Shown here piece after piece: positions 48,606 to 61,026 of a stretch of DNA of 64,000 bases. The stretch covers positions 3,162,001 to 3,226,000 of the forward strand of contig JAEVHH010000004.1 of NCBI GenBank assembly GCA_017607445.1. The letters are read 5' to 3'. Below the pieces are notes generated by a model. That model did no database searches. It worked only from the letters and a program-made list of their open reading frames with translations, and was not told the DNA's origin. Every line of letters begins with the position of its first letter. Within the stretch, counting starts at the first letter, position 1. Position numbers and translations under genes: made by a program. The stretch comes from Histoplasma ohiense (taxonomy: Eukaryota; Ascomycota; Eurotiomycetes; Onygenales; Ajellomycetaceae).

Positions 48606-49320
48606 CTAGACCAAGTCGAACGCCTTGCGGGAGGAGTCTCTACCACTTACTGGGGAGTGAGCCATCGTGTTTAGAACAGCTTTTGATTCCTCGATTCTTG
48701 AGCTTCGTACATAGCGGAATTGGAGAGAGCTTTTCGACCTCCGTGTAAAATACTCTAATATCCGACTCCAGGGTAGATTCCACTCATCCAGCTCAATTAG
48801 GAGCTTATCGTCCTCGGGGAGGAATCGAGTTCCCTTGCTTGTGTTCACTGCCCGACACTTCTTGGAAGAGAGACTCTTAGAATGTCGGTTCGCACATCTG
48901 GTTTCTGGAACTTCGCGTGATCTATGGGAACAGGAATTCTCCCTTTGCTCTTCAAAGGTGAATGAGTATACCCTCTTTAAGAATATCCGCCGCGTGAGAA
49001 AGCCTCGCATAGGTATGGTTTCGATGTCATGGAGACTTGTCGAGAGCAAACGTGATCCGCGGATATGCCGGCCAGTGTCGCCTCTGTAGGGGAGCGATAG
49101 GCAGTCTTGCACTGCGCGTGTGCAAGTGGGAGTCTCGTTGCAGTAGTCCGTCTTGACTTTTTGTTGGTTGAAAAAATCCACCACAAAGATCTCTGTCGCT
49201 CTCTTCCGTGTAGTCCCTGTCGTTAAAATCGCCGGGGTTATCGCTGTCATCACATCGCAGCTCGGTTCGATCTTTTCTTTAGCCCGGGCATCTTGAACGA
49301 AGTCTAGAAAGGGATCCTCT
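48606..49320 (-). pseudogene. Degraded Myb/SANT-like domain protein
   Basis: A 215-codon minus-strand frame (49253-48606) ends with a Myb-like repeat: TRFLPEDDKLLIELDEWNLPWSRILEYFTRRSKSSLQFRY, which has the spaced Trp/Leu pattern and RSKSSLQ.RY helix of a fungal family of single-Myb proteins. Upstream, the protein-like sequence lies in another frame (an acidic GDFNDRDYTEESDRD stretch at about 49240-49190), and farther upstream in yet another (RGGPRAVLTLSAVTNQRIPF, about 49375-49310). Frame changes without fitting introns point to a broken gene. In some fungi such Myb-like genes are multicopy and often fragmentary. Intact splicing is not excluded but I could not build it. Confidence 0.5.
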
Positions 49321-49569
49321 GGTTCGTGACTGCTGAGAGCGTGAGCACAGCCCGGGGACCACCCCTAGTGGCGGGGAGGATCTTTGCCTGGCTCCTGACG
49401 AGTCTTCTTCTGCATGGTCTGGATGCAAGCTCATCACATTGCTGCAAGACAGGCGAAACAGGGGAGACGAAAATGCTTTATTTGCACCGAACTGGCAGGA
49501 CGTTGTCTCGGCTGCTATCATCATTGAGCTCTAGCACCTTATGGTTGTCGGGTGCGGCTGCATGGCCCG

Positions 49570-50690
49570 TGGCTTCCTCCACTGTATGTTGTTTTGCAGT
49601 GAAAGGCTGGTTATTGCTTTCATTTTCAGTATCTACACTTCCCCTCTGACAGCCACAAGTTGACAGCTGAAGATTATCATTAGCAGCTTCATGAGGAGAG
49701 TTGAGCTGACAGAATGGTGGATTCCCCTAGTATTGTCTCAGTTTGTAGACAGTGAACATTTTTTTTTTCTAATCAGCTATCATGCAGTTCTCTATCTTAT
49801 CACAAGCGGAGACATGTACCTGCACGACATCCACGGTGGGGAGCAATGCATGACAAAGCCAAGTGCTTGCAGCAGTTTGCAATGACGTTTTGGAGCAGAT
49901 GGGCAATAATGGATGATATCATCCAGATTGACCACAATCATAGTGAGAAGTTTTCAGAAGCAATCAAACACAAGGTTAGGTCTGAAGAGTCAGTGCTGTT
50001 GATGTCAATCATAGCCCAAGTGATTTCTCTATACTTGATTACTTCCGACTGGTCACTTTCTAGTCACATCAAAGGGTCAGAGCCATCACCAACAAAAGAG
50101 AACACCAAGATAGATCACACAAACAGATACAATTTCAGGCAATATTTTTTTCAATTGGACAAAGCAATTTCAACTAGTCATGTGTTCACACAGCCTGCTG
50201 ATGGATTCACCCATCCATCATGCCACGCCTCGCTGACAGAGTGCCATCGCAAAGGGTGGGACACATGGATTGACAAGGGGGGCTGCTTGACAATAGAAGA
50301 ATCATCCTGTAAGGTCAGTCCACATCATGAATCCAGTAGCAAGAGCCCACCCAATGCAGTGGAAGGGCCAGTAGTTTCTGTAGAGAAGTGAGAGAACGAG
50401 GCATTAGCAGATCACTATCTCAGAATAATAATGCATGTCTAGAAGACAGTGCACATGGCAATCAGCACCCAACATAAAGGTCAGCTCAGATAGTGCCATA
50501 TCATAACCTATCAGATATTCAATGACATCACAAGATTGATTAAGTCCACCAGTCAAGTCATTTTCAGTCCATCAATCATGGAAAGTGTCAGCAAAGAACA
50601 TATAGACAGCATTTGTAGGCCTCTCAAGCAATGGGATTGTAACAACAGGGCAACCAAGGCAGACGGCTCAACCTGTAGCCAGACCAGTGG
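49570..50690. mobile_element. CpG-depleted relic, probably a mutated repeat
   Basis: From 49681 to 50640 (960 bp, roughly 45% GC) I count only nine CpG dinucleotides where several tens would be expected, and TpG/CpA are abundant. Flanks return to normal CpG density. This is the pattern of C-to-T decay of methylated CpG, or RIP-like mutation, of a repeated sequence, described for repeats in some Onygenales. No transposase or reverse transcriptase is recognisable and no terminal repeats were found by eye, so 'mobile element' is inference. Confidence 0.4.
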
Positions 50691-51036
50691 GGATGGGCGA
50701 GGAGCCGCCGACAACAAGGGTTTCAGATGGGCAGGGGTGCAGTGATGTGATCCGAAGATACCATATCGTTTCACCATCACGCAGTCAAGCAGATGGTCCA
50801 GGCGAGAAGAAAATGCAGCAAGGAAAGTCAACGGTGGTCGAGCGACGCACCCAGTGTTTATATAGTTGGAGGGTAACAGCGGGGGACAGGCGGTCAGGGA
50901 CGGCAGGACCCATTCTGGGATAGCGCAGAATCAGGGCACACTAAACCCGAACAAGAACAAGGGCAGGGAGCCGAAAGCGGCCACGTCGGCAGCCAATGAC
51001 AAGTGTCCCACGTACAGTTGTCGAAACTATACGGAG

Positions 51037-51098
51037 TATACGCAGAGCACTATGGAATAGTCCTAACTATATACGCAGAGCACTATGGAATAGTCCTA
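51037..51098. repeat. Tandem duplication, 33-bp period
   Basis: A 29-base sequence starting TATACGCAGAGCACTATGG occurs exactly twice, at 51037-51065 and 51070-51098. Confidence 0.9.
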
Positions 51099-52184
51099 TG
51101 TTGATAGCAGCATGGTACGATGGTACTGAATCATGCGTTACACAGGCTCCAACCGTTCAATGGCCTTGGGTGGATCGGAGTTCCCCAAGGATGGACAGCA
51201 ACTTCAAGGGGGATTGTTTCGAGCGGCAGAGAGGGTTGGCGGAGACGGCCATTCGCTGTTTCCGGGGGCTTTCAACGTCTCAGATGGGAGTGAAGCGGAT
51301 CCACTCTGTGAATTTTGTTCGCTGGGCCAAACCCGGGCTAAACGCAGACTCGAGGGGTTTTGTAAAAGTTGTACACAGTAGCGTTTCGAAATGGCGGATA
51401 GAAGAGCATGCACCACACTGCTGGATCCTATCAATGGGCCTGGGTCGAGTGGATGGTTCTGTTTCGTATTTGCATCACGATCACGGCGGGATGGGGCTAG
51501 GTGACGCAAGGACCGGAGTTCCATCCATCCCCCTTGGACGAGTCTATCCCCGGCCAGGAATCCTAGCACCTAGCCAGCGGAGATTCTCGATCTTCAATCC
51601 TATTTGAATCAGACCAGCGTGCATGAACCAGCATCAGCCTTGCTATCATAGTTAATTGTAGACTGGAGGCATTGGCCTCTCGTTTGTCCTGGCCAGCAAC
51701 AAGCCCGGGCCCACCGCCGCCTGGTGCCAGCGCGAAGTATTTAGACGAGAAGCCGAAAAAAAAGCCAAGTCGGTCCAAGCCCGCGCTGGAGGCCTGGACA
51801 TCTGAAATTCTCCTCGCTCCTCCTCCAACATCCCCAACCCGCTGTGCAGGTGCTGTGTGTCTCGGAATGGGCTGTGAAATCAACGATGCGAGGAGATAGA
51901 TCCCCCTTTGCTCCCCTCTCCTCTCACTGTTGCTAGAGGAGGCCGTTGAAGATGCAACAACATACCCGTGAGTATTTCTGAGGGGTCCCTGCCAAGCCCA
52001 TCCCGGCGCTTGCTGTTGTTCATATGGGCGACTCTTTTTACTCGCTGCTCCAAACGTCCATGAAAACCGGCATCATCCACAGATTACAGTTTTCCAAGTG
52101 ATCGCGGGTGCAAGCAACGGCTGACTCTTATCTCTAATCCTTGTACAGCCAGTCCTCACCCGCTACGGCTAGTCGTTGGCGGCC

Positions 52185-52262
52185 ATGCGCTGCCCTACAG
52201 ACTTGATGAACCCGTTCTCACCACCTCCCAGCCGAATGTCCACTCCTCGTCCGACCGTTTAG
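52185..52262 (+). promoter_or_regulatory. uORF in the PAG1 leader (25 codons)
   Basis: ATG 52185 opens a 25-codon frame with a second in-frame ATG at 52206 (MNPFSPPPSRMSTPRPTV), ending at TAG 52260-52262, 20 bases before the PAG1 start. Its Pro/Ser/Arg composition looks coding-like. It could be a regulatory uORF, or the remains of a longer N-terminus. Confidence 0.5.
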
Positions 52263-52282
52263 CTTCCAGAAACCCTCCCGCG

Positions 52283-55200
52283 ATGATGTCCCATACTAGA
52301 GACCCATCTGCTGCCCGCGGGAGAGCTACCGACTCTTCTCCCGGTTCCCTTCAATCCCTACAACCGCAACCACAACCCCGGCTACGTACGCAGTCACACT
52401 CCAAAAGCCCCGAGTCCGTCGGTACACGATCAGCTACAAGTCTAGATGGCGAAGGCCTCGAGAGACGACCTTCCAATTCGGCGTACGGACACCATCGCCA
52501 GGCCTCAATAGTCCACGGAAGCATCCAGCACTCGAGGAATGCAAGTTTCGCAGCTTCTTCCGCAAATCCCGGCCCTCTAAGCCCGGAAGGAATTGCCACT
52601 GCCGCATATGGGGTTTCCCACGCCCTTGATTCCCCTTTGAATGGAAAACGAGATCCTCAGGAATACTCTTCCGGATATACTGGGGCCGGAACCCCTGCCA
52701 CTGGCCACATGCAGCCGGCGACCCTCACAACTATCCAGGATAATCACCAAGCTGAAATCGCCAGTGAGCCGTCTTCTCAGCGTAAGGCAACTACAAGTGG
52801 GAAATCACGACGAGACCATTCTCATCATCCATCACATTCTTCCAAGCATTCACAAGAGGCGAGGACTGTTGGAGAATATGCCCTCCACCATCTGTTCAAC
52901 TCGGTATGTGTTCCTCTCCCTTAGGAGAAGCAGATATCTAAACGATTACCACTGATTATTGATATATACATTTCACAGTTCGTTGGTCAAGCGGATGAGA
53001 AAATAAACCAATGCATTTTAAGTATCGGTGAATTTGACACGCCCGTGGAGCATATTTGCGGCCCAGGTGCGGATCCGATTTTTGACCAACTCATTTCAGC
53101 CCTGGGCCACATTGCAAAACAAAAACCGAAACCCTTGATAGATACAATTATGGTTTGGAGAAAGGCCAAGGGAGAAGCTGCGACTGCGGCTAAACAAGCT
53201 GCCAGCCATGTAAGCTTTCCTGATATGGTTTTTTAATCTCATTTACAGGCTTCCCCTCGACCTGGCTAACCCAATGCGATAGGCAAAGCAAGCTCCCCCA
53301 TTTGTGGCTGCTCTTTCGCGCCGCAATACTGAACCTACGCAACCGGGGCCTGAAAATCCAGATTCCAGCACGATGCCGAACAACTCACTCCTCTCTCCGG
53401 TATCGCGCCAAGAAGACGTAGTACTCGCTGAACGGCGTGCTACAGTTTCCGTATACCTCGTCTGCCGCGTGTTGATCGAAATTTTCAACCAGAGCACGCT
53501 GCAGGCCATCACTGCTGAAATGGCAGAGAGGTTAGAAGACATCGTTTTCGGACAATTAAAAACAGTTGATCCGGACCAAATTGCTGCATCGCCACTTCGA
53601 ATGGCAAACTGGCGAATTTATGGCCAACTTTTGGGCATTATGAGCGAATCTAATTTTGGCAGCGTTTCAAATAGATTCCTTGCGGAGCTGAGCCAATTTC
53701 AGAAAGACGATTTCAGATTAGCAACGACGAAGGATGCGGAGACGAAAGCAGAGCTACTTGTATTTGGGATGAGGCATCTACAAATTAGGACATCCCCTGA
53801 GGATGCTTGGAGTAGGTCTTGTGACTTTTTACTATCCGTGGCGAGATTGTTCGTCAATTCGCACGGCCAGTCCTTGAAACAAGCATATTGTCAAATCCTC
53901 GAATCCTTCCTCCTACCAATTGCTGCGAATCTTTCCTGTGACCTTACATCACCCAAGTGGAGGGAACTTGTTGATCTCCTAGTTCCACGCTTATCTCAAA
54001 TCCTCCCGAAACCTCGTCATTGGAATAGTGCATTTCCCCTTTACATACTGCTGTTATGCGCATCTCCCAAAGAAGCGTTCTATTCCCAGTGGATGTCTGT
54101 GATAACCAGTCTCCCACAAAAGCTAAAAGACCGGCCTTCGCGAGGGACTGCCCTGCAGGCAATCTGTCGATTGCTTTGGACTTACCTTTTCCGCTATCCT
54201 GATCCCCATAGCAACCCACTTCGAAAAATAGATGAAATCACGCGAATTGCGCTCCCGGGCGGTAGGAGAACATATTTAACCACGGAGACTGCGGTGGCAG
54301 AGCCGTTGACGCAACTGGTTCGGATGGTCGGCTATAAACATCCTGATATGTGTTTCAGAGGTGTAATCTTTCCGCTGGTTAACTCGGACCTCATCATGTC
54401 CGGCAAAGAATTGAAAATCGAACAAATGGAGCCAGAAAAGATGGTTATTGGGATCCGCTCTTTTCTAGCAATAATGGCCGATTTGGACCATGGGGGCCAA
54501 GAGCCACCGCCGTTTCCGCAAGACTTTGCCGTTATGGATCAACCTTTTGCCACATCTTTTCCCTTTGCCGACCCGCGAGTACCACTGGACCATCTAAACC
54601 CGAACAAAAATGTCCTGCATGAGACCGTTTTCCGTCCTGTAAATACCGCGAAGCTGAGTGAGAATTCCAGGAAATTTTACTACCGCTTCTGTGAAATATT
54701 AGGCAAGATCACCATCTTATGCGATAACACTTTTGGTGGCCAGGCAGCTTTGGATGAGAAGTTTGGTGGAGTCACTCCCAAAACCCCAATCACGGAAGCC
54801 TTCAGCTTTGGAAGAAGGGATGATCATTCAAACGGTCCTGATCAAAAACAAGCCTTTTATGATTTATTACATGTTGCTGTCCAAGCTCTCCCACGATGTC
54901 TTTGCGATCACATACCTTTCAATTCTTTGATAAATTTACTGTGCACAGGAACTGCTCATGTACAGTCTAATATTGCCGCTTCTTCCGCCGAATCTCTCAA
55001 ATCCATTGCTCGCCTGTCCCATGCCCAGCATGTTGCAATTGGGTTCGCTCGATTTATATTCAATTTCGATGCAAGATACTCGACCATGTCTGACGAGGGG
55101 ATGCTGGGTCCGGGCCACATCGAGTCCACCTTGAAATTATATGTTGAGTTAATACAGATTTGGATTGGGGAAATTAGACAAAAGAGCAGAGATGCAACTT

Positions 55201-58200
55201 CGGAGCCGTCAGAGAATGGTGGAAGTGGAAGCAGGGGGCTTCAGCTGGATTTGTCAGCGGTCATGGCCCACGTAGAGGAGATCGAATCCCACGGGCTGTT
55301 CTTTTTGTGTTCGCAGTCGAGACGAGTTCGTGCGTTTGCGATCACTGTTCTGCGGCTTGTTACTGAGTTCGACAGCGCCCTGGGCAAGACTGGGAAGGAT
55401 GTGCCGCGTATAATTCAGATTTTGGAAGACGCCTCGTATAACGTTCTAGATCTGAAGGATGAGCTGCTCACTGTTGCAGAAAGAAGCCGCCTTCAAAAAG
55501 GGAAACAGCAAAATGGGCCACAAAACACCCTCATAGAGATCTGCAGCAGCGAGGTTTCCTATGACTCTACCTTGTGGTCCAAGGTATTTCCGAATCTTAT
55601 CCGGATCAGCTTTAGAACTTGCCCATTTGCTGTAACCTTGGGGCGAGAAATTGTCTGTGCTAGATTAGTTCAAATGCACAACAGCATCGCTGCTCTCGCT
55701 GAAAATTTTCAACCGGGACAGTATGGCTCTCTTGATATTGCCCATGGTCGACCGGTTCCCCGTAGCAGCAATTCGCCTGACATCTTGGTTGAGCAGTGGA
55801 AATTGTACTTGATAATGGCCTGCACTACCATCAACACAGCCGGAGCACAGTCTCAAAGTCAACTTGCCAATGCTCAGCATGCACGTAAAACCTCGAAGGC
55901 GGGCCAGCATCCCCAGGATAAAATTGGTTCTGCTAGAGCATTGTTTGCCACTGTTATTCCTCTTCTCTCCGCTGGCCCTGACTCGATTCGCAATGCAATT
56001 GTCGTCGCCCTTGGTTCTATCAACAAGAATCTATATCGAACACTGCTAGAATCGTTGCAGTATGCGGTTACTACATGCAATGAAGAGGCCCGAGTCCGAA
56101 TTGGAACGCACAATAGGACCCCCAGTAGCCCCCGGCGAAACAGGAGAACTGACAGGCTGCGAACTGAAGTCACCAACGTCTACAAGGTAACATCACACTT
56201 TTTGAAGGAGCCGGAGGTGTACAATGACGACTGGATCCTGAATAACCTCGTAACGTACACGAAAGATTTGCGGATATTTCTCAGTGACGTTGAGGTGCAA
56301 AATGACCTTGAGTTCCAAAGGCTCAGATTTCATTATTGCGGTCTATTGGAAGAGCTATTCGAGGGCATCAATAAATCCAAAGATCCATCCCGCTGGATGC
56401 CGTTCGAGTCTAGGAAATCTGCATTTTCACTCATGGAAGATTGGTGTGGTTATTCTCCGAACCAGTCCCAACTTGCTGCCCGGGAAGAAAATATGAGGAA
56501 GCTTGTGATTGCGCGGCAACGAGAAGCGTGGGAGGCTCAAAGCACTGCAGCATTGGAAATCGAGAAGCGGAATCTGCGGACGGCTGCGCTGAGTGCTATG
56601 GCTTCTCTTTGCGGTGGGCCTATCAAAATAACTACGGAGAGCAAAGCTACCCTCCAATTCGATATGCGTCGTATGCTTTCCTGGATTGATATTATTCTTA
56701 ATACCGTGAGCGACAAACTGCACGCTATTGGCCGACGAGCTCTGAAGAACTTGATCGTCCATAATAAAGACCTTCCGTACCTATTAGAACAGTCGATCGA
56801 AATGTGCTATATCTCTGAAAGCCCGAAGGCATTAGAGAGCTACTTCGATGTCGTTGCACAGGTTCTGATGGAGCACACTGATTATCCATTCTCGTTCTGG
56901 AGAATCCTCGGGGCTGTTCTTTTCGCCCTGGGAAACGCGAAGCGAGAGATCCGAATGAAATCTGCACGCTTGTTACGGACCCTTGAGGAGCGGCAGCAGA
57001 AAAGCTCTAGGATTCAGGACTTCGACATTAGCATATCCGATAAGACAACCGCTGTCTACAAGCTAGCACAATTTGAGACTTCCAAACGGTTGGCGCAACA
57101 ACATGCCGACCTAGCATTCACCATATTTTCCGAGTTTTCACTGCACTTCAAGAAAATCCAACCTGACACTCAACGGAACATGGTAGCAGCTATCCTTCCG
57201 TGGATTCAGGCAATAGAGCTCCAAGTGGACCCGAATGGCGGACCAACAGCCAAGTCATATATGCTCCTTGCCAATCTCTTCGAGATCACAATTCAATCTG
57301 GTAATGTTCTTCCTAACGAAGTCCAAGCCCTCTGGCAAGCACTTGCAACCGGGCCTCACGCGGGCAATGTCCAGCTGGTTCTCGACTTCATCATCCAGCT
57401 CTGTCTGGAGCGGAAGGAACAAAATTTCGTAGATTATGCGAAGCAGATCATAGTATTCCTGTCTACGACTTTGGCCGGTTCTAAAGTCATTGAGTTTTTC
57501 CTGATGCAAGTCGTACCTAAGAATATGGTTCAAGAACGAAGAGATCCACTCCCTCCACCATCCGATTTGAAAAGCTTGCCCTATGTTGCCGACCTTGGGA
57601 CTGTTTTGCCTGTTGGTAACAAGCAGGTAGGTTATTGTTAAAAAAAAAAAATCTTCATTGGGTGTATTTGACGTCTAACAGATCTTGCAGGCTGGATTTT
57701 CACTTGGTCAAGTTTCTCTCATTTTCCTGGTCGACTTGATGGTTTCGCCTGTTACACTTGGACTGGACAATATTATCAAACTTCTCCATACTGCTCTTAT
57801 TTTCTGGGACCATTACACTCTCACCGTTCAAGAGCAGGCCCGAGAGATGCTTGTCCATTTAATCCACGAACTTGTCGCCTCGAAAATCGGTGACTCCCCT
57901 GATGGCATGCGAACGTCTATTGAGGATTTTGTTGAATGTATCCGACGGGGGGACACCGCTGTCGTTTGGGACTACGAAGACAATAATGGCGGCGAGGATG
58001 ACCAAGATCCTAGCAGAGTTCCTGCGTCTATGCATCGGGTGACCCAAGATGTAGCGAATTTCTTCTCTACTGCCTACGAATCAGTAAACGATATATGGGC
58101 GAAGGAGGCGTTGAACTGGGCTACGTCCTGTCCTGTTCGACATCTTGCATGTCGGTCCTTTCAAGTGTTCAGATGCATCTCAACATCCCTTGACTCGAGA

Positions 58201-60195
58201 ATGCTAGCGGATATGCTCGCGCGATTGTCTAATACCATTGCCGACGAGGAAACTGATTATCAAACCTTCTCGATGGAAATCTTGACCACGTTGAAAATTA
58301 TCATCAATTCTCTTGCACCGCAGGATTTGCTCCGCTACCCCCAACTCTTCTGGACAACGTGTGCGTGCCTTAACACGATTCACGAGCGCGAGTTCATGGA
58401 GAGTGTTGGCATGCTGGAAAAGTATCTGGATAAGGTGGACATGCGTGATCCAGCCGTTTTAACGAAACTCCGGGAGAGCAAGCCACCCAAGTGGGAAGGT
58501 GACTTTGAGGGAATCCAGGTTCTGATATACAAGGGCTTGAAATCTGGTGAATCGCTAGACAAGACTCTGTCCGTTTTGCATCGGCTCACTGCCCTCCCTA
58601 ATGACGAACTGGTGGGTGACAACAACCGACTTCTCTTTGCAATATTGGCAAACCTCCCGGTCCTCCTTCACCAGTTTCATCTTCCAGAACGGCCGAAAGA
58701 AGTGGTAGAGCGCGCGAGGCTGCTTGCTTCAATTTCTGAGAACAACGGCTATACTCGCTTTTCTGACTGCTTATTCGGCTTCTCAAGCGGCCATTATAAG
58801 CTCAGTCAAGATTTTTTAGTGGACTCTGTCGAAGCTATTCGGTCCTACTACTTCCCCGAGCAGGAGGCGCAAACGCTTATTTTTCTCATTGGGTTACTTA
58901 CGAACACGACGGCATGGTTTCGAATTATGACTATGAAGATACTTTGTGCCATTATTTCTGAAATCGACATGCGTCGCCCTGAAGTCGCATGTTATGGACC
59001 GGATCTCATATCCCCGTTACTTCGACTACTTCACACTGATTTGTGTCCCCAGGCCCTGGAAGTGATGGACCACATAATGACCGTTTCCGGAAACCCAATG
59101 GAACGCCATCACCTGAGAATGAGTATGGCTTCCGCATGCTCATCTCGAGCCATCCGCAAGGAGTTTGAACGCATCCAAAGCCTGTATGGAATACCCGAAC
59201 GAACTGGCTGGTCTATCCCGGTACCCGCTGCCCAGTCTGCCCTGACGAGGAACAATGTTCACGCTGTTTTCTACACTTGTGCAGAAGCTGATGGATCAGA
59301 GCAAACTCCTGCATCCCCTGAAATGGAGTTCCACGTGGAGGAATACAACAATTTGTATTCCCCGGGTCTACGAGCTGACACTATGAAATCTTTCGACACA
59401 CAGAACGACGGAAACATGGGCGACCTGCTGCAGAAACTGGACAGCCTTGATGACTTCTTCGACGAAACCGAGGCGATTCCGCGCCCCCTGAATTCGATTT
59501 CAGGCACTACACTGCACAGTTTCGTAAGCGATTTCCACGACGCCAGCGCCAATCTCTATGATCAGCAAACCGCTCCCCTCCTACGAAAGTCCCTAGCTCG
59601 AACAGCTTCATCTTCGTCCTTCCAGAACGGCCTTGCTGAATCAAGACCAACAACCAGCCGCACTGAGGCAAGTGGGATGCACTCATCTCCTTTAGGTGTG
59701 AGCTCTGGCCTGCCACCTTCCCGGACTTCAATGCACACACGATCTGTAACATCTCCCGCAAACGCCTATCCGTCCAGCAGCCAGTCATCGATGCCAATCT
59801 TCGGAAGTTCATCAGCAATCCCATTCCTATCCGACGACGAGCTGGAGGAAGCCCTCTCAGACTCCGACGATCGTTTAGTCCTCGGCCAACCGTCGTCCAA
59901 CTCAACCACATCTCCGCGCCATGGCAATGAAGGCCCTTTTTCCCTCGAGTCCGTTATCCGCAGCAGCGTGCGTCGCTTGACTGGCGGCACATCCTCTTCC
60001 AGAGAGAAAGAACGCCAGAGGGACTTGTTGAGAGCTCAGCAACGTGCGTTTGTCCATACAACCAGCTCGCCACGCGTTCCGAGGGTCCCACAAGAATATC
60101 TTACAGGTCCATCAGGTGGTCTTCAGGGTGCCGCGGCAAGCGGTTCCAGCACTCCCGGTGCCGCTTCGAGTGGCCCTACTTCTCCAGGGCATTGA
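52283..60195 (+). CDS. PAG1: Cell morphogenesis protein PAG1 (Tao3/Mor2/Furry family)
   Basis: Giant scaffold of the RAM/MOR network that works with NDR kinase (Cbk1/Orb6) in polarised growth and cell separation. Four exons, 52283-52903, 52979-53209, 53283-57626 and 57691-60195, give 2,566 residues; every junction is GT-AG and in frame. Residues 1-200 are Ser/Pro/His-rich and disordered. The conserved N-terminal Mor2-PAG1 region starts at about 200 (EYALHHLFNSFVGQADEKIN, DPIFDQLISALGHIAKQKPKPLI). HEAT-like helical repeats fill the middle, and a conserved C-terminal region (about 1733-2250) includes SLGQVSLIFLVDLMVSPVTLGLDN. The last 300 residues are Ser/Thr-rich. Two adjacent ATGs (52283, 52286) open the frame. 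Length and architecture match the fungal family (about 2,200-2,600 residues). Identification is firm. Confidence 0.96.
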
Positions 60196-61026
60196 AGCAG
60201 CAGCATGAAATCACATTACCTTTACTATATAATCTATTGCGTATCTATGTTTCTTCTCTACTCCCTCTTTGTCTGGCAAGATACCCTGATCTCTTAAATA
60301 TTTCTGTTTTTTAACTCTCTGCCCTTACGCTTTTAATCTACCGTTGTTCTACATACCACACCCACATTTGAATATACACATCTTGAAAATTCTTCCTTGA
60401 ACCATGATGAAGTCGCGTTCCATATTTTGGACTCCTCTGTTTTCTAACTTTGGACTCATATTATATCCCTCATCCGCATGCACAACCTACAACTAGTGGC
60501 GTGCCCCTCTGAAACTGCTCAAAACCGTTTTCATTTTTCTATCTTATCATCAATCGTTAATCCAACAAGCAGGTAATGGTTGCATCATTTATGAGTTGAT
60601 TTTCGTTTTATGTCTCAAGGTTGGTGCTTCTGGAGCTTGTGGGATATGAGTGAATGGAAGGTATTTCTTTTTCTCCCCCGAGCCATCCACATAAGAATGG
60701 AAATATTCAATAGAAAGATTGCTTGGCTTCTTAACGTGTAACTCCCCGTCCCCAAAATTTTTAAGGCTACCTTTCGCCATTTTCCCCTGGTTTCCATTTT
60801 CGAGTTACAATAGAATTTGGCGATTCATTTTCCCGTTGGTTGTCGCATTCCTCTCTCATGTTGGTGATTTGCTTATATTTTTGATATATAGAATGCCGTA
60901 TATTAGGCTTCAAATCTACTCACTGCTGTCGTCTAATGTATCCAGCACGTCTATTGACAACGCCGAAAATATTTTTCCAATGCCGCACATGTATGTACCG
61001 TACATGTAAAAAGTTAAAAGAATTGG
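60196..61026. other. Convergent spacer PAG1 / HET gene
   Basis: 0.83 kb of AT/pyrimidine-rich DNA containing both 3' UTRs and one GTACCGTAC palindrome at 60995-61003, just beyond the HET gene stop. No gene is seen. Confidence 0.5.

Larger units (their letters stand above)
49321..52184. other. Gene-poor region with CpG-depleted block
   Basis: No supported gene. It contains the CpG-depleted block (49570-50690), a short tandem duplication at 51037-51098, and the promoter region of PAG1. The longest plus-strand frames (49846-50391, 181 codons; 50996-51607, 203 codons) have no recognisable domain. Confidence 0.5.
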
